The notes: a model not told the origin generated them from the letters alone. Counted from the first letter of the stretch, positions 44,319 through 55,057 are shown. The stretch is DNA of 64,000 bases from an uncultured Chlorobiaceae bacterium (GCA_903820085.1 CAIJGA010000021.1:124001-188000); one strand, 5' to 3'. Numbers and translations: made by a program.

Positions 44319-46436
44319 CTATGGTTTTATAGCAATATGATCAGGAAGCAAATCAGCCTGATACCGCTCATACATGGCCGTATAAGCTTTTTCGATGTTT
44401 CTGGTGAAAAGTTCGGTATCAAACAATGGCGTTGTGAGCCGGTTTTTCTCAAGCTTCTGCCTGATTGCCGTTAACTTTTCATGGTTGGTGGCAAGTTCAA
44501 CAGCCAGCTCTTCATACTCTTTCTGCGTTGAAGTGATCAGTTCCGGTAACTGAATGGCATTGAGCAGACTTGCTGCCACTCTGGAGGCAAATGCCTCTCC
44601 AATACAGGTTAACACCGGCAATTCCGCCCAGAGCGCATCACTTGCTGTTGTATGGGCATTGCAAGGAAGGGTATCGAGAAAAAGATCTGCCAACCGATGT
44701 CTTGCAAGGTGTTCAGTAAGGGGCATCCGTTTGGCAAAAATCAGTCTATCAGCTTCTATTCCTAATTCAACAGCTTCTTTTCGTAAATTTTCTGCCGCTT
44801 TTGGGTTGTCCTCAAAGAGCCAGAGGACGCTTCCTTCTACTTTCTTGAGAATCCGAATCCAACCGTCAAAAGTTGCGGGGGTGATTTTGTAGTTATTGTT
44901 GAAACAGCAGAAAACAAACCCGACTGTCGGCAAGCCCAACTCTTCCCGGGTAAACACCTTGCCGGCAATGCGGCGCTCTCTGTCGTTGACTTGATAGCTG
45001 TAAGGGAGATACGCGATTTTTTCGTTGTAGTGTTGCGTGCTGCTTTCCGGTATCAGTGTTGTATCAGCAATCAAATAATCGATATAATCAGCCCCCATTG
45101 TTCCTGGATAACCCAAGTAGTTCACCTGTATTGGCGCTGCTCCTAAAGCAAATATTCCGGTGCGGCAATGTGCAGTGAAGCCTTTTAAATCAACAGCAAT
45201 ATCCACCTCCATATTTCGTGATAATTTTGCTACCTCGCTGTCTGATTTGGTTTGCACATCAATAAAGTGGTCAAACGCAGTGGCAGCCCTTTTTCTCATC
45301 TCATCCTCCCTGTCCGGTCCAAATGAAAATGCAATGATCTCAAATTTTTCTCTATCATGCTTTTCAAATAACTCAGCCATCAGGTATACTGTTGCGTGAT
45401 TATGATAGTCAGCAGAATAGTATCCGATGCGGATTTTTTTATGTCGTGCTCGCTTCGGGATTTTTGGAAGGAGTTCCATTGACGGGTACTTTTCAAGCAC
45501 GAGAATCTCAGCGGCCTTTTTTTGCATGGAGGGGGAATCCAGGAGAGCAAGGACAGAAAACGGCGATGATGCTTTTTTGTTGAGCTCTATTCTTTCGGAA
45601 AGTTGCTGTACGTCATTCTCAAACGTGCGCCAGTCACTGATCTTCATTTTGGTATGCAACCACTGTCCAAACAAAAAGTCATAGTCCGGCTTGATTGTTA
45701 TCGCCCGTTCATAGCTCAATACAGCATCTTCAAGGTGTTTCAATTCCTTTAATGCATTTCCGCGATTGCCATAGGCCTCTGCATAGTCGGGCTTGATTTT
45801 TATGGCTCTATCATAACTCAAAATAGCTTCTTCGTAGCGCTTCAACTCCAGTAACGCATTCCCTCGGTTATAGTGCGGCTCAGGATAGTTCGCATTGAGT
45901 GCTAATGTTTTGTCATAACTCAACAGCGCCTCTTCGTAGCGTTTCAACTCAAGCAACGTATAACTGCGATTGTTGTAAGCCAGAGTATAGCCCGGTCTGA
46001 GAGCTATCGCTCTCTCATAACTCTCCAGAGCCTCTTCATAACGCTTCAGGGCCTGCAAGACCACACCGCGATTACACCAGGTATCTGCATTGTCAGGCTG
46101 TACGGCTATAGCTCGTTCATAGCTCATCAACGCTTCGTCATAACGCTTCAGCATCTGCAAGGCATTTCCGCAATTGTTCAGTGAGGCAGGGTGTTCGGGA
46201 TTTATTTTGAGGGCGCTATGAAATAATTCGATCGCTTCAGTCAACTTGTTTTGTTGACCGGCAATGGTTGCCAGAAGCTGCAGTGCATCAAAGTGTTCGG
46301 GCTGAGAACTTAAGATCTCTTTGTAGATTGCTTCAGCTTCAGCTAAACGACCTTGTTGATGCAACGCAAGCGCAGTCTGCAACTGAGCAGGATTAGCATC
46401 CGCTGAATGACCTGAGATTCCGGCTTTATTGCTCAC
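44319..46436 (-). CDS. TPR protein with O-GlcNAc transferase-like (GT41) domain
   Basis: A 705-residue protein. The N-terminal part (about 15-265) is a row of TPR units, several near-identical (LKRYEEALLSYDKAL type). The C-terminal part (about 340-690) is the GT41/SPINDLY glycosyltransferase-like fold: KKIRIGYYSADYHNHA, IAVDLKGFTAHCRTGIFA, APIQVNYLGYPGTMG, FCCFNNNYKITP, and ADLFLDTLPCNAHTTASDALWAELPVLT. GT41 enzymes transfer sugars from UDP-sugars to proteins. The start is GTG at 46436, with no strong ribosome site. Target unknown; glycosylation of surface or cytoplasmic proteins is possible. Confidence 0.88.
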   Translation of the reverse strand: MSNKAGISGHSADANPAQLQTALALHQQGRLAEAEAIYKEILSSQPEHFDALQLLATIAGQQNKLTEAIELFHSALKINPEHPASLNNCGNALQMLKRYDEALMSYERAIAVQPDNADTWCNRGVVLQALKRYEEALESYERAIALRPGYTLAYNNRSYTLLELKRYEEALLSYDKTLALNANYPEPHYNRGNALLELKRYEEAILSYDRAIKIKPDYAEAYGNRGNALKELKHLEDAVLSYERAITIKPDYDFLFGQWLHTKMKISDWRTFENDVQQLSERIELNKKASSPFSVLALLDSPSMQKKAAEILVLEKYPSMELLPKIPKRARHKKIRIGYYSADYHNHATVYLMAELFEKHDREKFEIIAFSFGPDREDEMRKRAATAFDHFIDVQTKSDSEVAKLSRNMEVDIAVDLKGFTAHCRTGIFALGAAPIQVNYLGYPGTMGADYIDYLIADTTLIPESSTQHYNEKIAYLPYSYQVNDRERRIAGKVFTREELGLPTVGFVFCCFNNNYKITPATFDGWIRILKKVEGSVLWLFEDNPKAAENLRKEAVELGIEADRLIFAKRMPLTEHLARHRLADLFLDTLPCNAHTTASDALWAELPVLTCIGEAFASRVAASLLNAIQLPELITSTQKEYEELAVELATNHEKLTAIRQKLEKNRLTTPLFDTELFTRNIEKAYTAMYERYQADLLPDHIAIKP
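45700..46215 (-). repeat. Array of about five 102-bp TPR-coding tandem repeats
   Basis: The TPR-coding DNA repeats with a 102-base period, with cores such as TTCGTAGCGTTTCAACTC on the plus strand recurring near 45730, 45835, 45935, 46040 and 46140. The central units are the most alike, suggesting recent unit duplication or internal conversion. Boundaries are approximate. Confidence 0.7.
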
Positions 46437-46506
46437 GTTGTGTTTTTAATGCTTTGACATGTTTGGTTAACGCCGCTTCATTGCAAAAAAGATACCAGCT
46501 AGGTGC

Positions 46507-47328
46507 TTATTGACCTAGGGAGTATTTTTTCAGGAGCTTACGCATTTCCTCAAGACGTCTTCTGTCACTGGCAATGAGAGCGGGCTTCTCAAGAGCAATT
46601 TTCATCAGTCGTACCGCTTCTTCCCTGTTGTCTTTTTCAATACAGATCAAGGCAAGTTCGTGGTAGTTTCTGATAATTTGAGGATCAAGGGCAATTGCTT
46701 TTCTGAATGCTTTTTCGGCCAGTTCATAATTGCCTTTTGGTACATCACCGATGAAGGTGTTGGCTACGACTCTCTTGAACCATCCAATATTGGCAGCTTC
46801 ACGGTAATAAGAGCCGATCAGGGAGAGTGCGGTTTCATCGTTCGGGTTGAGTCGCAGGGCGGTATCAAGCTCTCGTTTTATCTCATTGGCCCGTTTTAAT
46901 TTCTCTTTATTGCCGATCTTGTCTGCCATAACTCCGAGCGATGCGGCAAGCCAGGAGTGTCCTTTCGAGCTTGTACTGTCCATGCTGATGCTGGTACGGG
47001 CATATTCTGCCGCTTTACGGTAGTGCAGCAACCCTGTATCGGTATTTTCAGATGAGACTGATTCGCCGATGCTTACCTGCAGTCTGGCCAGTTTCCAATA
47101 GAGCTCGGCATTGCCGGGATTTTTGTGAAGTTCGGCACTGTAGATTGAATCGGCTTTCGGGAAGTTCATCTCGCGGAGCTCTTTGTCTGCAAGATCAAGC
47201 GGTGTATCGGTTCGTTCTTTTTTTAAGGGCCCGGAAGGGACCGAGGAAATCAATGCAATCAGTGCAACGGCTATAAACGGGTACAGCCATCCGCTGAAAG
47301 AGCTGATTCGATTTGGGGTACTTGCCAT
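46507..47328 (-). CDS. Membrane-anchored TPR protein
   Basis: A 273-residue protein with an N-terminal membrane segment (about 13-31), then TPR-type helices over the rest. It includes LRLNPNDETALSLIGSYYREAANIGWFKR and ALDPQIIRNYHELA, which resemble RMD/FAM82-type repeats. It should face the periplasm and act as a scaffold. It is 4 bases downstream of the doxX-like gene, so they are likely in one unit with purB. Function unknown. Confidence 0.75.
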   Translation of the reverse strand: MASTPNRISSFSGWLYPFIAVALIALISSVPSGPLKKERTDTPLDLADKELREMNFPKADSIYSAELHKNPGNAELYWKLARLQVSIGESVSSENTDTGLLHYRKAAEYARTSISMDSTSSKGHSWLAASLGVMADKIGNKEKLKRANEIKRELDTALRLNPNDETALSLIGSYYREAANIGWFKRVVANTFIGDVPKGNYELAEKAFRKAIALDPQIIRNYHELALICIEKDNREEAVRLMKIALEKPALIASDRRRLEEMRKLLKKYSLGQ

Positions 47329-47332
47329 ATTG

Positions 47333-47812
47333 TTATCTGAACCAGATTGACTCCGGGTATTTGTAGTGGAGTCGTTTGTCGAGCCCGAGCCAGTGGCCAG
47401 ACGGAAAGAGCATCATCATGATGGCAAAGAGCATAAAGGGAGGAAGACTCAGATTGTAATAGCCCCCGGCAGCAAAATTAAGCACCATAAAGAGAGCAAA
47501 AGCCGCATTGGCCCTGACTGCCAGGCCGAAAACAAGTCCGATACCGATGATGAGCTCTCCTACCGTAACAATCCATGCGATCGGAAAGGCGAATGGAATG
47601 GCAAACTGTTTAAGGTAGATAGCCTGGAAGGAGCTGGCGGGGAGTTCACCAAGCCGAAGGATGAAAAACCCCTGCATGAGGTCGCTCCATAGCCACCCCT
47701 TTACCAGCTTGTGCCAGAACCCATAAAGAAAAAAGAGGGCAAACAGATAACGCCCGAAAAGAAAAAGAGTGATCCCGACAGTTCTTAAAGGAGTCTTTTT
47801 CATTTCCATCAT
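47333..47812 (-). CDS. DoxX-family membrane protein
   Basis: A 159-residue protein with four hydrophobic helices and the DoxX pattern: FLFGRYLFALFFLYGFWHKL at the start, GELIIGIGLVFGLAVR in the middle and GHWLGLDKRL near the end. DoxX-like proteins sit in the inner membrane in quinone or sulfur metabolism, but this one's role cannot be assigned. Its ATG is 2 bases after the purB stop, so it is cotranscribed. Confidence 0.8.
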   Translation of the reverse strand: MMEMKKTPLRTVGITLFLFGRYLFALFFLYGFWHKLVKGWLWSDLMQGFFILRLGELPASSFQAIYLKQFAIPFAFPIAWIVTVGELIIGIGLVFGLAVRANAAFALFMVLNFAAGGYYNLSLPPFMLFAIMMMLFPSGHWLGLDKRLHYKYPESIWFR

Positions 47813-47814
47813 GG

Positions 47815-49119
47815 TTATAGTCCGTTGCGCTCGAAGATGATATCGACACTGTTCTTCAGCTTTTTCAGGATATTTTCAGCACTGAACAGTTCGGCGATTT
47901 CATCGGGGTTGATATGTTTCAGCAACTCTTCATCTTTGAGGACCAGGTCACGCAGGTGTACTTTGGTCGACCAGCTCTCCATGGCGTTGCGTTGTACAAG
48001 GCGGTAGGCCTCTTCACGGGTTAACCCCTTTGCTGTAAGGGCAAGAAGAATGGTTTGTGACGTGGTCAGGCCATAGGATGAATTGAAGTTCTCCTCCATT
48101 CTTTCCGGATAGACAAGCAGGGTATCGAGTGCTTCGCTGAAGGTGCGCAGCATGTAGCAGAGCGCGGTGGTTGAATCGGGCATGATAATGCGCTCAACCG
48201 ATGAGTGGGAGATATCCCGCTCGTGCCAGAGTGCGACGTTTTCCATGGCAGCCAGAGAGTTCGAGCGAACCACGCGGGCAAGGCCGGTAAGACGTTCAAA
48301 GGTGATCGGATTGCGCTTGTGCGGCATGGCGGAACTGCCTTTTTGTCCCTTGCTGAAAAACTCTTCAGCCTCACGCACTTCCGTACGCTGCAGGTGGCGA
48401 AGCTCAACGGAGAATTTTTCGAGAGATGAGGCGATGATGGCCAGGGTTGTGGCAAATTCAGCGTGGCGGTCGCGCTGGAGAATCTGTGTCGATATGGAGG
48501 AGGGTTCGAGACCGAGTTTGCGGCAGACGGCAGCCTCAATATCGGGTGAGAGGTGCTGATAGGTTCCGACCGCTCCGGAGATTTTTCCTACGGAGATGGT
48601 AGCCACTGCCTTTTTCATCCGTTCGAGGTTCCTGAGCATCTCCTGGTGCCATAACAGCAGTTTCAGGCCGAAGGTTGTAGGCTCGGCATGAATGCCGTGA
48701 GTTCTGCCCATTTCAAGGGTGTATTTAAACTCGGCCGCCCTTTTTGCAAGAACCTGAACCAGTTGCTGGATATCGGCAACCAGAATTTTGCCGGCATCAC
48801 GCATCTGCATGGCAAGGCAGGTATCAACAACGTCCGAAGAGGTCAGGCCTTCGTGAATATAACGGGAATCGGGACCGACATGATTGGCGACGTTGGTCAG
48901 AAATGCTATGACATCATGCTTGGTCTCTTTTTCGATCTCAAGAATTTCGGGGACATTGAATGATGCATTCTGCCTGATGGACTCAAGCGCCTCTGCCGGC
49001 ACAAATCCGGCTTCCATACGTGCTTCGACAGCGGCAATTTCAAGCTGGAGCCAGCGTTCAAATTTGGCCTCTTCTGTCCAGATAGCGGCAATGTCTTTGG
49101 GTGAATAGCGTGGTATCAC
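47815..49119 (-). CDS. purB: Adenylosuccinate lyase
   Basis: A 434-residue fumarase-superfamily enzyme acting twice in purine synthesis, releasing fumarate from SAICAR and adenylosuccinate. The signature loop [11 protein letters not shown] (about 260-270) carries the catalytic serine; TSSDVVDTC (about 91) and [11 protein letters not shown] (about 140) are conserved. The start is GTG at 49119. First gene of the minus-strand run purB-doxX-TPR. Confidence 0.96.
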   Translation of the reverse strand: MIPRYSPKDIAAIWTEEAKFERWLQLEIAAVEARMEAGFVPAEALESIRQNASFNVPEILEIEKETKHDVIAFLTNVANHVGPDSRYIHEGLTSSDVVDTCLAMQMRDAGKILVADIQQLVQVLAKRAAEFKYTLEMGRTHGIHAEPTTFGLKLLLWHQEMLRNLERMKKAVATISVGKISGAVGTYQHLSPDIEAAVCRKLGLEPSSISTQILQRDRHAEFATTLAIIASSLEKFSVELRHLQRTEVREAEEFFSKGQKGSSAMPHKRNPITFERLTGLARVVRSNSLAAMENVALWHERDISHSSVERIIMPDSTTALCYMLRTFSEALDTLLVYPERMEENFNSSYGLTTSQTILLALTAKGLTREEAYRLVQRNAMESWSTKVHLRDLVLKDEELLKHINPDEIAELFSAENILKKLKNSVDIIFERNGL

Positions 49120-49208
49120 TTGTTGGGTTCGGTTTAAGGTGTTGTCGTAAAGTCAGTTCAATATAGTGACCGTAACCATGAAAAACCACATTTTCGGAAA
49201 AGAGCTGG

Positions 49209-50678
49209 TTATGGCTTTTCACTCTTTTTTGTTTCATTGCACAGTTCGCGGTGTACTTGCCGGATGTAGTCGAGGGCGGCATCGCGGTTGTAGGGAATGA
49301 GGCCGTCAATGACGGCATTCTCCATTCTTTTCTTGATCATTCCAACCATCTTTCCTTCTGTCAGGCCGAGCGTTGTCATGATATCCTCGCCGCTGATGGG
49401 TGGACGCCATTTGGCAAGCTGGTCTTTTTCGCCAACTTCGGCGATTTTTTCTTCAACATGGTTGAAGTTGCTCATGATCTGGGCAACTTTTCTCGGATTT
49501 TTGCTGGTGACGTCAGCCCGGCAGAGGTTCATGAGATCCTGAAGATCCTCTCCCGCATCAAACATAAGGCGCCTGATGGCCGAATCGGAAATTTCCTCTT
49601 TCGACAGGGGGATCGGCCGGTGATGGAGGCGCACCATTTTCTGGACATAGTCGAGCGGATCGAGCGGCCAGTGCAGCTGCCGGAATATCCTGGCTACGAT
49701 TTTAATGCCAACGGCATCATGGCCGTGGAATGTCCATCCCGTGCTTTTCGTGAATCGTTTCGTGGCAGGCTTGGCAATATCGTGCAGCAACGCGGCTATT
49801 CTGAGCCAGAGATTCCCGGAGTGAGCAGCAACATTATCGACAACCTGAAATGTATGGAAGAGGGTATCCTTGTGACCCATTCCGTCAACCTGTTCAATGC
49901 CGGCCATGGCGGCAACTTCCGGCAGAATCTCCTGCAGCACTCCCGTTTCATAGAGGGTTATCAGTCCCGTTGACGGACGGGAAGAGAGCATGATTTTAAA
50001 AAACTCATGGCTTACTCTCTCCATCGAAACAATCCTGATTCTTTCGCTCATGGTTTTCATGGCTTCAATTACTTCAGGGAGCAGACTGAAGTTGAGCTGG
50101 GCAGCAAACCGGGCAGCCCTCATCATGCGTAACGGATCATCCGAAAAGGTCTGCAGCGGATCAAGCGGCGTCCTCAGAATTTTTGCCTCTATATCCTTCA
50201 TCCCCTCAAAGTGGTCGATGATCCGGTTCCTTCCTTCGCTGTTGAGCACGAGAGCCAGCGCATTGATCGTGAAATCCCTGCGTGAAAGATCGTCGTCGAG
50301 GGTTCCGATGAGGGTTACCGGTTTTCTTGAATCGCTGTTGTACGATTCTTTTCGGGCACCGACAAGTTCAACTTTAAAGGTTCCCAATGGATCTGAAAGC
50401 TCAAGCTGAGCCGTGCGGAACCGCTCAAAAAGGACAAAATTCCGGCCGTTCAGTTCGTCACGTACTGCTTTTGCAAAAGAGACCGGATCATCGGTGACCA
50501 TAATATCGATATCGCTACAGGGCCTCTGCATGATCATGTCGCGAACATATCCGCCAACAAGGTAACAGCTGATCCCGCTTTTGTCGGCCAAGTCGCCAAT
50601 ACGGTAGAGAATCTCCGGTATGGGTCTCTGTGAGCTTGTTGTCATTACCTGTTGTTTGTCAGTACCATGGTCAATCAT
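49209..50678 (-). CDS. cca: CCA tRNA nucleotidyltransferase with HD domain
   Basis: A 489-residue class II nucleotidyltransferase. The head has LVGGYVRDMI and the catalytic DIDIMV (DxD), then RRDFTINALAL (about 130), a neck with DPLRMMRAARFA, and a C-terminal HD phosphohydrolase domain with HTFQVVDN and LLHDIAKP. It adds or repairs the CCA end of tRNAs in the cytoplasm; a poly(A) polymerase of the same family is an alternative. The ATG at 50678 overlaps the oxidoreductase TGA (ATGA). Confidence 0.92.
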   Translation of the reverse strand: MIDHGTDKQQVMTTSSQRPIPEILYRIGDLADKSGISCYLVGGYVRDMIMQRPCSDIDIMVTDDPVSFAKAVRDELNGRNFVLFERFRTAQLELSDPLGTFKVELVGARKESYNSDSRKPVTLIGTLDDDLSRRDFTINALALVLNSEGRNRIIDHFEGMKDIEAKILRTPLDPLQTFSDDPLRMMRAARFAAQLNFSLLPEVIEAMKTMSERIRIVSMERVSHEFFKIMLSSRPSTGLITLYETGVLQEILPEVAAMAGIEQVDGMGHKDTLFHTFQVVDNVAAHSGNLWLRIAALLHDIAKPATKRFTKSTGWTFHGHDAVGIKIVARIFRQLHWPLDPLDYVQKMVRLHHRPIPLSKEEISDSAIRRLMFDAGEDLQDLMNLCRADVTSKNPRKVAQIMSNFNHVEEKIAEVGEKDQLAKWRPPISGEDIMTTLGLTEGKMVGMIKKRMENAVIDGLIPYNRDAALDYIRQVHRELCNETKKSEKP

Positions 50679-51709
50679 GCAATAAGCGCTGCATTGGCAG
50701 TAATTTCGTCAACGATTTTGCCTGCAACCATAATTGCCCGTCGGCCATCGGAGGAGTTGACGGTCGCCGGGGTGTTGTTTCTGACGGTATTAATAAAATG
50801 TTCAAGTTCGTCGCGCAACGCATTTGTTTTTAGCACTTCCGGGACGATATGGTCGAGCACCTTTCCCTGCATGGTCTCATGGATTTCACCAAACTGTTCG
50901 AGAATTTTCCGCGCAGCAAAAGATTTCAGCGGGTTTCTCGAAGATGCCTCACCCTGTTTCACAAGCCTGAATACCTCCGATTTGCCGGTTGTCAAATCAA
51001 GCGAGGCATAGCTTTTCGGGTCGGTGCAAAAAAAACGGAGCTTGCGCATTTTGCTGCGGCTCAGTCTGCTGGCGGTAACATTTGCTGTCGCACCGTTGAC
51101 AAAATCGATTCTTGCGGTCGCCATGTCGAGTTCGTTTGAGAATACCTTGACACCCGAAGCTGCAATATGTTTGATATCGGACGGGATGAGGGAGAGCACC
51201 AGGTCGATGTCGTGGATCATGAGGTCAAGTACTACAGAAACATCCGTAACCCGTTGTGAAAAACCGCTCAGTCGTTCAGCCTGGATATACATCGGACGTC
51301 CGATATAAGCCTCAACCGATCGAAGCGCCGGGTTGAAGCGTTCAATATGGCCGACCTGGATGTGTACCCTGTTTTCTGTTTCAAGACGAATCAGTTCATC
51401 AGCCTCTTCAACCGTTGTGGTGATGGGCTTTTCAATGAAGAGGTGTAACCCTTCGCCAAGCAGTGTACAGGCGATCTTGTAGTGAGAGCTTGTGGTCGTG
51501 GCAATGATGGCAGCGTCACAATTTTTTGCCAGGAGTTCAAGCGAACTGAAGCAGGTAACATTGTATTTCCTGGCCATCTCTTCGGCCCTCCTGCTGTCGA
51601 GATCAAAGACACCTGCACAATGAATATCATTGCAGCCCACTGCGATTTCATTCAGAAGCTTTGTGTGAAATTCTCCCAGTTTGCCTACTCCGATAACTCC
51701 AATTTTCAT
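50675..51709 (-). CDS. Gfo/Idh/MocA-family oxidoreductase
   Basis: A 344-residue NAD(P)-dependent sugar oxidoreductase. The N-terminal Rossmann motif is GVGKLG (7-12) and the catalytic-type EKP is at 93-95; QVGHIERFNPA and DLMIHDIDL follow. The ERFNPA pattern occurs in UDP-GlcNAc 3-dehydrogenase (GnnA)-like proteins linked to lipid A, but no lpx gene is nearby, so substrate is not assigned. Its stop overlaps the cca start. Confidence 0.85.
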   Translation of the reverse strand: MKIGVIGVGKLGEFHTKLLNEIAVGCNDIHCAGVFDLDSRRAEEMARKYNVTCFSSLELLAKNCDAAIIATTTSSHYKIACTLLGEGLHLFIEKPITTTVEEADELIRLETENRVHIQVGHIERFNPALRSVEAYIGRPMYIQAERLSGFSQRVTDVSVVLDLMIHDIDLVLSLIPSDIKHIAASGVKVFSNELDMATARIDFVNGATANVTASRLSRSKMRKLRFFCTDPKSYASLDLTTGKSEVFRLVKQGEASSRNPLKSFAARKILEQFGEIHETMQGKVLDHIVPEVLKTNALRDELEHFINTVRNNTPATVNSSDGRRAIMVAGKIVDEITANAALIA

Positions 51710-51751
51710 AATGTTTGTTCCTGCATCAATAACGTGGCTGGATAAGTTCTT

Positions 51752-53032
51752 TCAGCCATTGCTTGCTTCAGTCGAAGGGTCAAGGGCTTCAATTTTATAC
51801 TTGAATAGGCTGAGTGCAATGACCGATCCCACGACGGTCAGAATTCCGGCAACAATATAGGGTGCATGAAAGTTCATGCCGTAAAGGATACTGCCGCTGA
51901 AGGGCCCCATGATACGGGCAAATGAGTTGACTGACTGTGAAAGACCGAGAATCTGTCCCTGCTGCTGTTTATAGCTGTACAGCGAAATCATGGAAAGATT
52001 GATCGGAGCAACCAGACTGGTTCCGATAGCAAAAAAGAAGAGAATAACCAGCCCGATCGAAAAAAGCGAGCTCTGGGGTGCGAAAGGAACAAAAAAGACA
52101 CCGATAAAGGTGAAGAGGTGGCCCCAGAGAAAAAGCTTGTGTTCGCCAAGTTTTTTTATGAGTTTTCTGATAAGGCCTCCCTGTACCACGACCGACCAGA
52201 CCCCGACATAGGCAAAGATGTAGCCGATCTGCTCATCGGTAGCCTTGAAGTACTCCTTCCAGAGGAGAATTGAGGCGACCTGCATATTGACGATAGCAAA
52301 GGTGTAGATATAGTTTGAAGTCATGAGCAGGGCAAGGGGGCGCGAACTGAAGGTCAGTTTCAGTCCGTCAACATATTCGTTCGTTTTCTCGCGAAGAAAA
52401 AAAGCGACTGAGCGCCTTGGCTCGCTGTTGAACGGCCGTTTTTTCAGAAAACCGAATGTCATTTTCTGTGCACTCTTGTTTGACTCCGGGAGTAAAAAGA
52501 TAGCAAGGATAAAGTCGACTGAGATCAGTGAGGCTGAGACATACCCCACCATCGGAATGCCATAATTGTGTTTAAGGAGACCGCCGATGAGGGGCCCGAT
52601 GATAAAGCCGATTCCGAAAGCGGCTCCTATCATGCCCATCGCACTTGAACGGTTTTTGCTGTCGGTGACATCGGTGATATAGGCCTGCGCCGCAGCAATA
52701 TTAGCCGATCCGATACCTGACAGCCCCCGGGCAAAAATAAGCAGCGGAATAGTGGATGCCTGCGAAAAAACCAGATAAGAGAGTGCCGTGATAAAAATGC
52801 TGATCAGCATAACCGGCCGTCGGCCGATTTTGTCGCTCAGCTTGCCCCAGAGCGGGGAAAAGATAAACTGCATGATGGAAAAAATCGAGGCGATCAGCCC
52901 AATCATGAATGGACTTGCACCGAGATCCTTGGCATAGGTCGGCAGCAGTGGAAGCACAATTCCGAACCCTATCAGATCAAGTAAAACCGTCAACAGTAAG
53001 ATGACCAGTGGAGAGCGCTTCATGCCGTGCAT
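51752..53032 (-). CDS. MFS transporter, TetA/DHA1-like
   Basis: A 426-residue drug:proton antiporter-like protein with 12 helices. Motif [16 protein letters not shown] (helix 1) and the loop motif [14 protein letters not shown] (about 65) are typical of TetA/Bcr-type exporters. Substrate is unknown and resistance is not implied. In-frame starts include GTG at 53056, ATG at 53032 and ATG at 53023; the ATG at 53032 is a compromise. Confidence 0.88.
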   Translation of the reverse strand: MHGMKRSPLVILLLTVLLDLIGFGIVLPLLPTYAKDLGASPFMIGLIASIFSIMQFIFSPLWGKLSDKIGRRPVMLISIFITALSYLVFSQASTIPLLIFARGLSGIGSANIAAAQAYITDVTDSKNRSSAMGMIGAAFGIGFIIGPLIGGLLKHNYGIPMVGYVSASLISVDFILAIFLLPESNKSAQKMTFGFLKKRPFNSEPRRSVAFFLREKTNEYVDGLKLTFSSRPLALLMTSNYIYTFAIVNMQVASILLWKEYFKATDEQIGYIFAYVGVWSVVVQGGLIRKLIKKLGEHKLFLWGHLFTFIGVFFVPFAPQSSLFSIGLVILFFFAIGTSLVAPINLSMISLYSYKQQQGQILGLSQSVNSFARIMGPFSGSILYGMNFHAPYIVAGILTVVGSVIALSLFKYKIEALDPSTEASNG

Positions 53033-53104
53033 TTTGTGTTGTTCCGCTAAAGCCACAAAGATAAAAAAATTAACGCCGATTCTGACAGGGGAGCGCTGAA
53101 AAAA

Positions 53105-53995
53105 TCAGGGGGAGGGTTTCTTGTCTGGATAAATCATCCGGTGTAACAGTGCAATCCCTTCAAGCACTCTCGGGCCGGGACGGAGAAAAAGGTTGTTGTC
53201 GAACCGGTCATAAACCTGACGGTTTCGTACGGCAGAAATAGTGCTCCATCCTGGACGGTTCATGACGTTATCGACGGCTGAAGAGTTTTTTGACATGTAC
53301 ATGCAGGCAATGACATCAGGACTTTTTTCAATGACCCACTCCTGAGATATCTCAAAATAATCCTTGTTTACAACGTCACCGATATTCCGGCCACCGGCGT
53401 AAGCAATCAGTGCCGAGGTATAACTTCCTTTTCCGCCTGTCCAGAACGGATCATCCCAGATTTCAAGATAGACACTTTTTTTGCTCTTCAGGTTTTGTGC
53501 CGTTTTATTGAATATCGCAAGGCCCTTGCTGATAGAGAGAGCCAGGCTGTCAGCCTCTCTGCTGTGGCCGGTCAATTTCCCCAGTTTTCTGAGGGCGGCC
53601 GGGATATCGTCAGGGCTTTTGCAGGGTATACTCTCTTGCTGAATGCCCAGGGCCGATATTTTTTTTCCCATCTCTTCGTCGGCCAGATCAACATCAACCA
53701 CCAGATCAGGATGGATGGAGGCAAGCAGTTCAAGCGAAGGGCGGCCAAAGGCTCCTACAACGGACACTTTGGCTGCCGCCGCAGGCCAGTCGCAGGCGCT
53801 GGTTCTGCCAACAAGCTGATCGCCCGCACCAATGGCAAAAATCATCTCCGTCAGGCTTGGCGCAAGGCTGACAATGGCAGGCTTGCCAGCCGGATGTTGA
53901 TCTCCATTCGGCTTTTTTGTGCATCCTGCCGCCAGCAGCAGGAGTATCAAGAAAAAAACAGGAAAGGCGGTTCTATCGCGGAAGTTGATTCGCAT
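53105..53995 (-). CDS. BtuF-like ABC substrate-binding lipoprotein
   Basis: A 296-residue lipoprotein of the helical-backbone metal receptor type. The signal peptide ends at LAAGC (about Cys24); the domain starts with [30 protein letters not shown], the pattern of BtuF/FhuD-like proteins, and has [25 protein letters not shown] later. Cobalamin or corrinoid is likely, given the B12 genes near 57 kb, but a siderophore is possible. The ATG at 53995 lies inside the end of the Nudix gene (23-base overlap); a frame to 54067 is less likely. No permease or ATPase is adjacent. Confidence 0.75.
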   Translation of the reverse strand: MRINFRDRTAFPVFFLILLLLAAGCTKKPNGDQHPAGKPAIVSLAPSLTEMIFAIGAGDQLVGRTSACDWPAAAAKVSVVGAFGRPSLELLASIHPDLVVDVDLADEEMGKKISALGIQQESIPCKSPDDIPAALRKLGKLTGHSREADSLALSISKGLAIFNKTAQNLKSKKSVYLEIWDDPFWTGGKGSYTSALIAYAGGRNIGDVVNKDYFEISQEWVIEKSPDVIACMYMSKNSSAVDNVMNRPGWSTISAVRNRQVYDRFDNNLFLRPGPRVLEGIALLHRMIYPDKKPSP

Positions 53996-54383
53996 AGTGC
54001 TGAATGATCTGCAAATGATTGAAGGCAAGGGGAAGAGTGAGTGCTTCAGCGAGCGGAAACCATGCAATCTCTTCTACTTCGTCCGCCATCAGCTCTATCG
54101 AGCCAATACCTTTCCCGTAGAAGGCAAGTGCCACAGCATGAAAATTATATTCGGGAAACACTTCATTGAAATAAAAGAGAAAAAGCGGTGAGGCAAAGAG
54201 CAGTCCGGTCTCTTCGCGAACTTCGCGGACAACAGCCTCTTCGGCTGTTTCATAGTCATCAATATGCCCGCCTGGCAGGCACCAGTGCCCGAGAAAGGGA
54301 GGCACACTTCTCTTTGTTAAGAGTATGCAGTTGCTTCTCTCGTCATCCGGAGTGATGACGGCGGCAACAGTAGCTTTTGTCAT
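53973..54383 (-). CDS. Nudix hydrolase, MutT-like
   Basis: A 136-residue Nudix protein with the complete box: Gly39, Glu45, Arg53-Glu54, Glu57-Glu58 and Gly60. The spacing is identical to the other Nudix protein of this window. It may hydrolyse an oxidised nucleotide or ADP-ribose-type compound. The start ATG at 54383 is used. Its last 23 bases overlap the start of the BtuF-like gene. Confidence 0.88.
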   Translation of the reverse strand: MTKATVAAVITPDDERSNCILLTKRSVPPFLGHWCLPGGHIDDYETAEEAVVREVREETGLLFASPLFLFYFNEVFPEYNFHAVALAFYGKGIGSIELMADEVEEIAWFPLAEALTLPLAFNHLQIIQHYANQLPR

Positions 54384-54561
54384 TCGGGCCGTTTGTTGAA
54401 TCGGAATTGAAAAGGAATCCAGCTCTTGTTATCTGGGAAAATGGCAAAAAAAGATGATTTTTGAAGGAGGAAAATATCCGAAGCGTTGCGGATACTTTTT
54501 GCAAGGCAAAATCGTTATAGCTCAAGATAACCAGAGAGAAGATTTTTAACTGATCAACATC

Positions 54562-55026
54562 ATGGGGTCACATTCTCTGACTTACAAACAGTGCATTCCG
54601 GTCTCGATTCTGGATGCTTGGGATTTTTTTTCTTCTCCGGTCAATCTTGCCAGGATAACCCCGCCGGAGATGATGTTCGGGATAACTGGTGGCGATGGCA
54701 GGCAGGAGATTTATGAAGGGATGCTGATTACCTACACGCTCTATCCCTTCATGATGTTGCCGGTGCAGTGGGAAACCCAAATAATCAGGGTTGACAAACC
54801 GTTTTTGTTCGAGGATCGTCAGAAATCCGGGCCTTATGAGAGCTGGCATCACCTTCATCAGTTTCGTGAAATTCCGGGTGGTGTTGAAATGACTGATCAC
54901 ATCAATTATGTCATGCCTATGGACTTTTTCGGTGATCTGGTCAATACGCTGATTGTCAGACGTCGGCTTGAAGAGGTTTTTACCTACAGAAGAAGTAAAA
55001 TAGAGGAGATATTGGGTCGTATGTAA
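54562..55026 (+). CDS. SRPBCC-fold ligand-binding protein
   Basis: A 154-residue protein of the SRPBCC (START-like) fold. It has a first helix (SILDAWDFFSSPVNLARITPPEM), and later strands with YESWHHLHQFREIPGGVEMTDHINY, the typical hydrophobic-ligand cavity pattern. It could bind a lipid or pigment intermediate, but nothing identifies the ligand. It precedes the Na/Pi gene by 31 bases. Confidence 0.8.
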   Translation: MGSHSLTYKQCIPVSILDAWDFFSSPVNLARITPPEMMFGITGGDGRQEIYEGMLITYTLYPFMMLPVQWETQIIRVDKPFLFEDRQKSGPYESWHHLHQFREIPGGVEMTDHINYVMPMDFFGDLVNTLIVRRRLEEVFTYRRSKIEEILGRM

Positions 55027-55057
55027 CCGAATTAACAGATAATAGGGAGAAGCTGCA

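Noticed and set aside
51752-53032. Tetracycline resistance gene
   Set aside because: TetA-like motifs are shared by many MFS exporters; there is no resistance context or mobile element.
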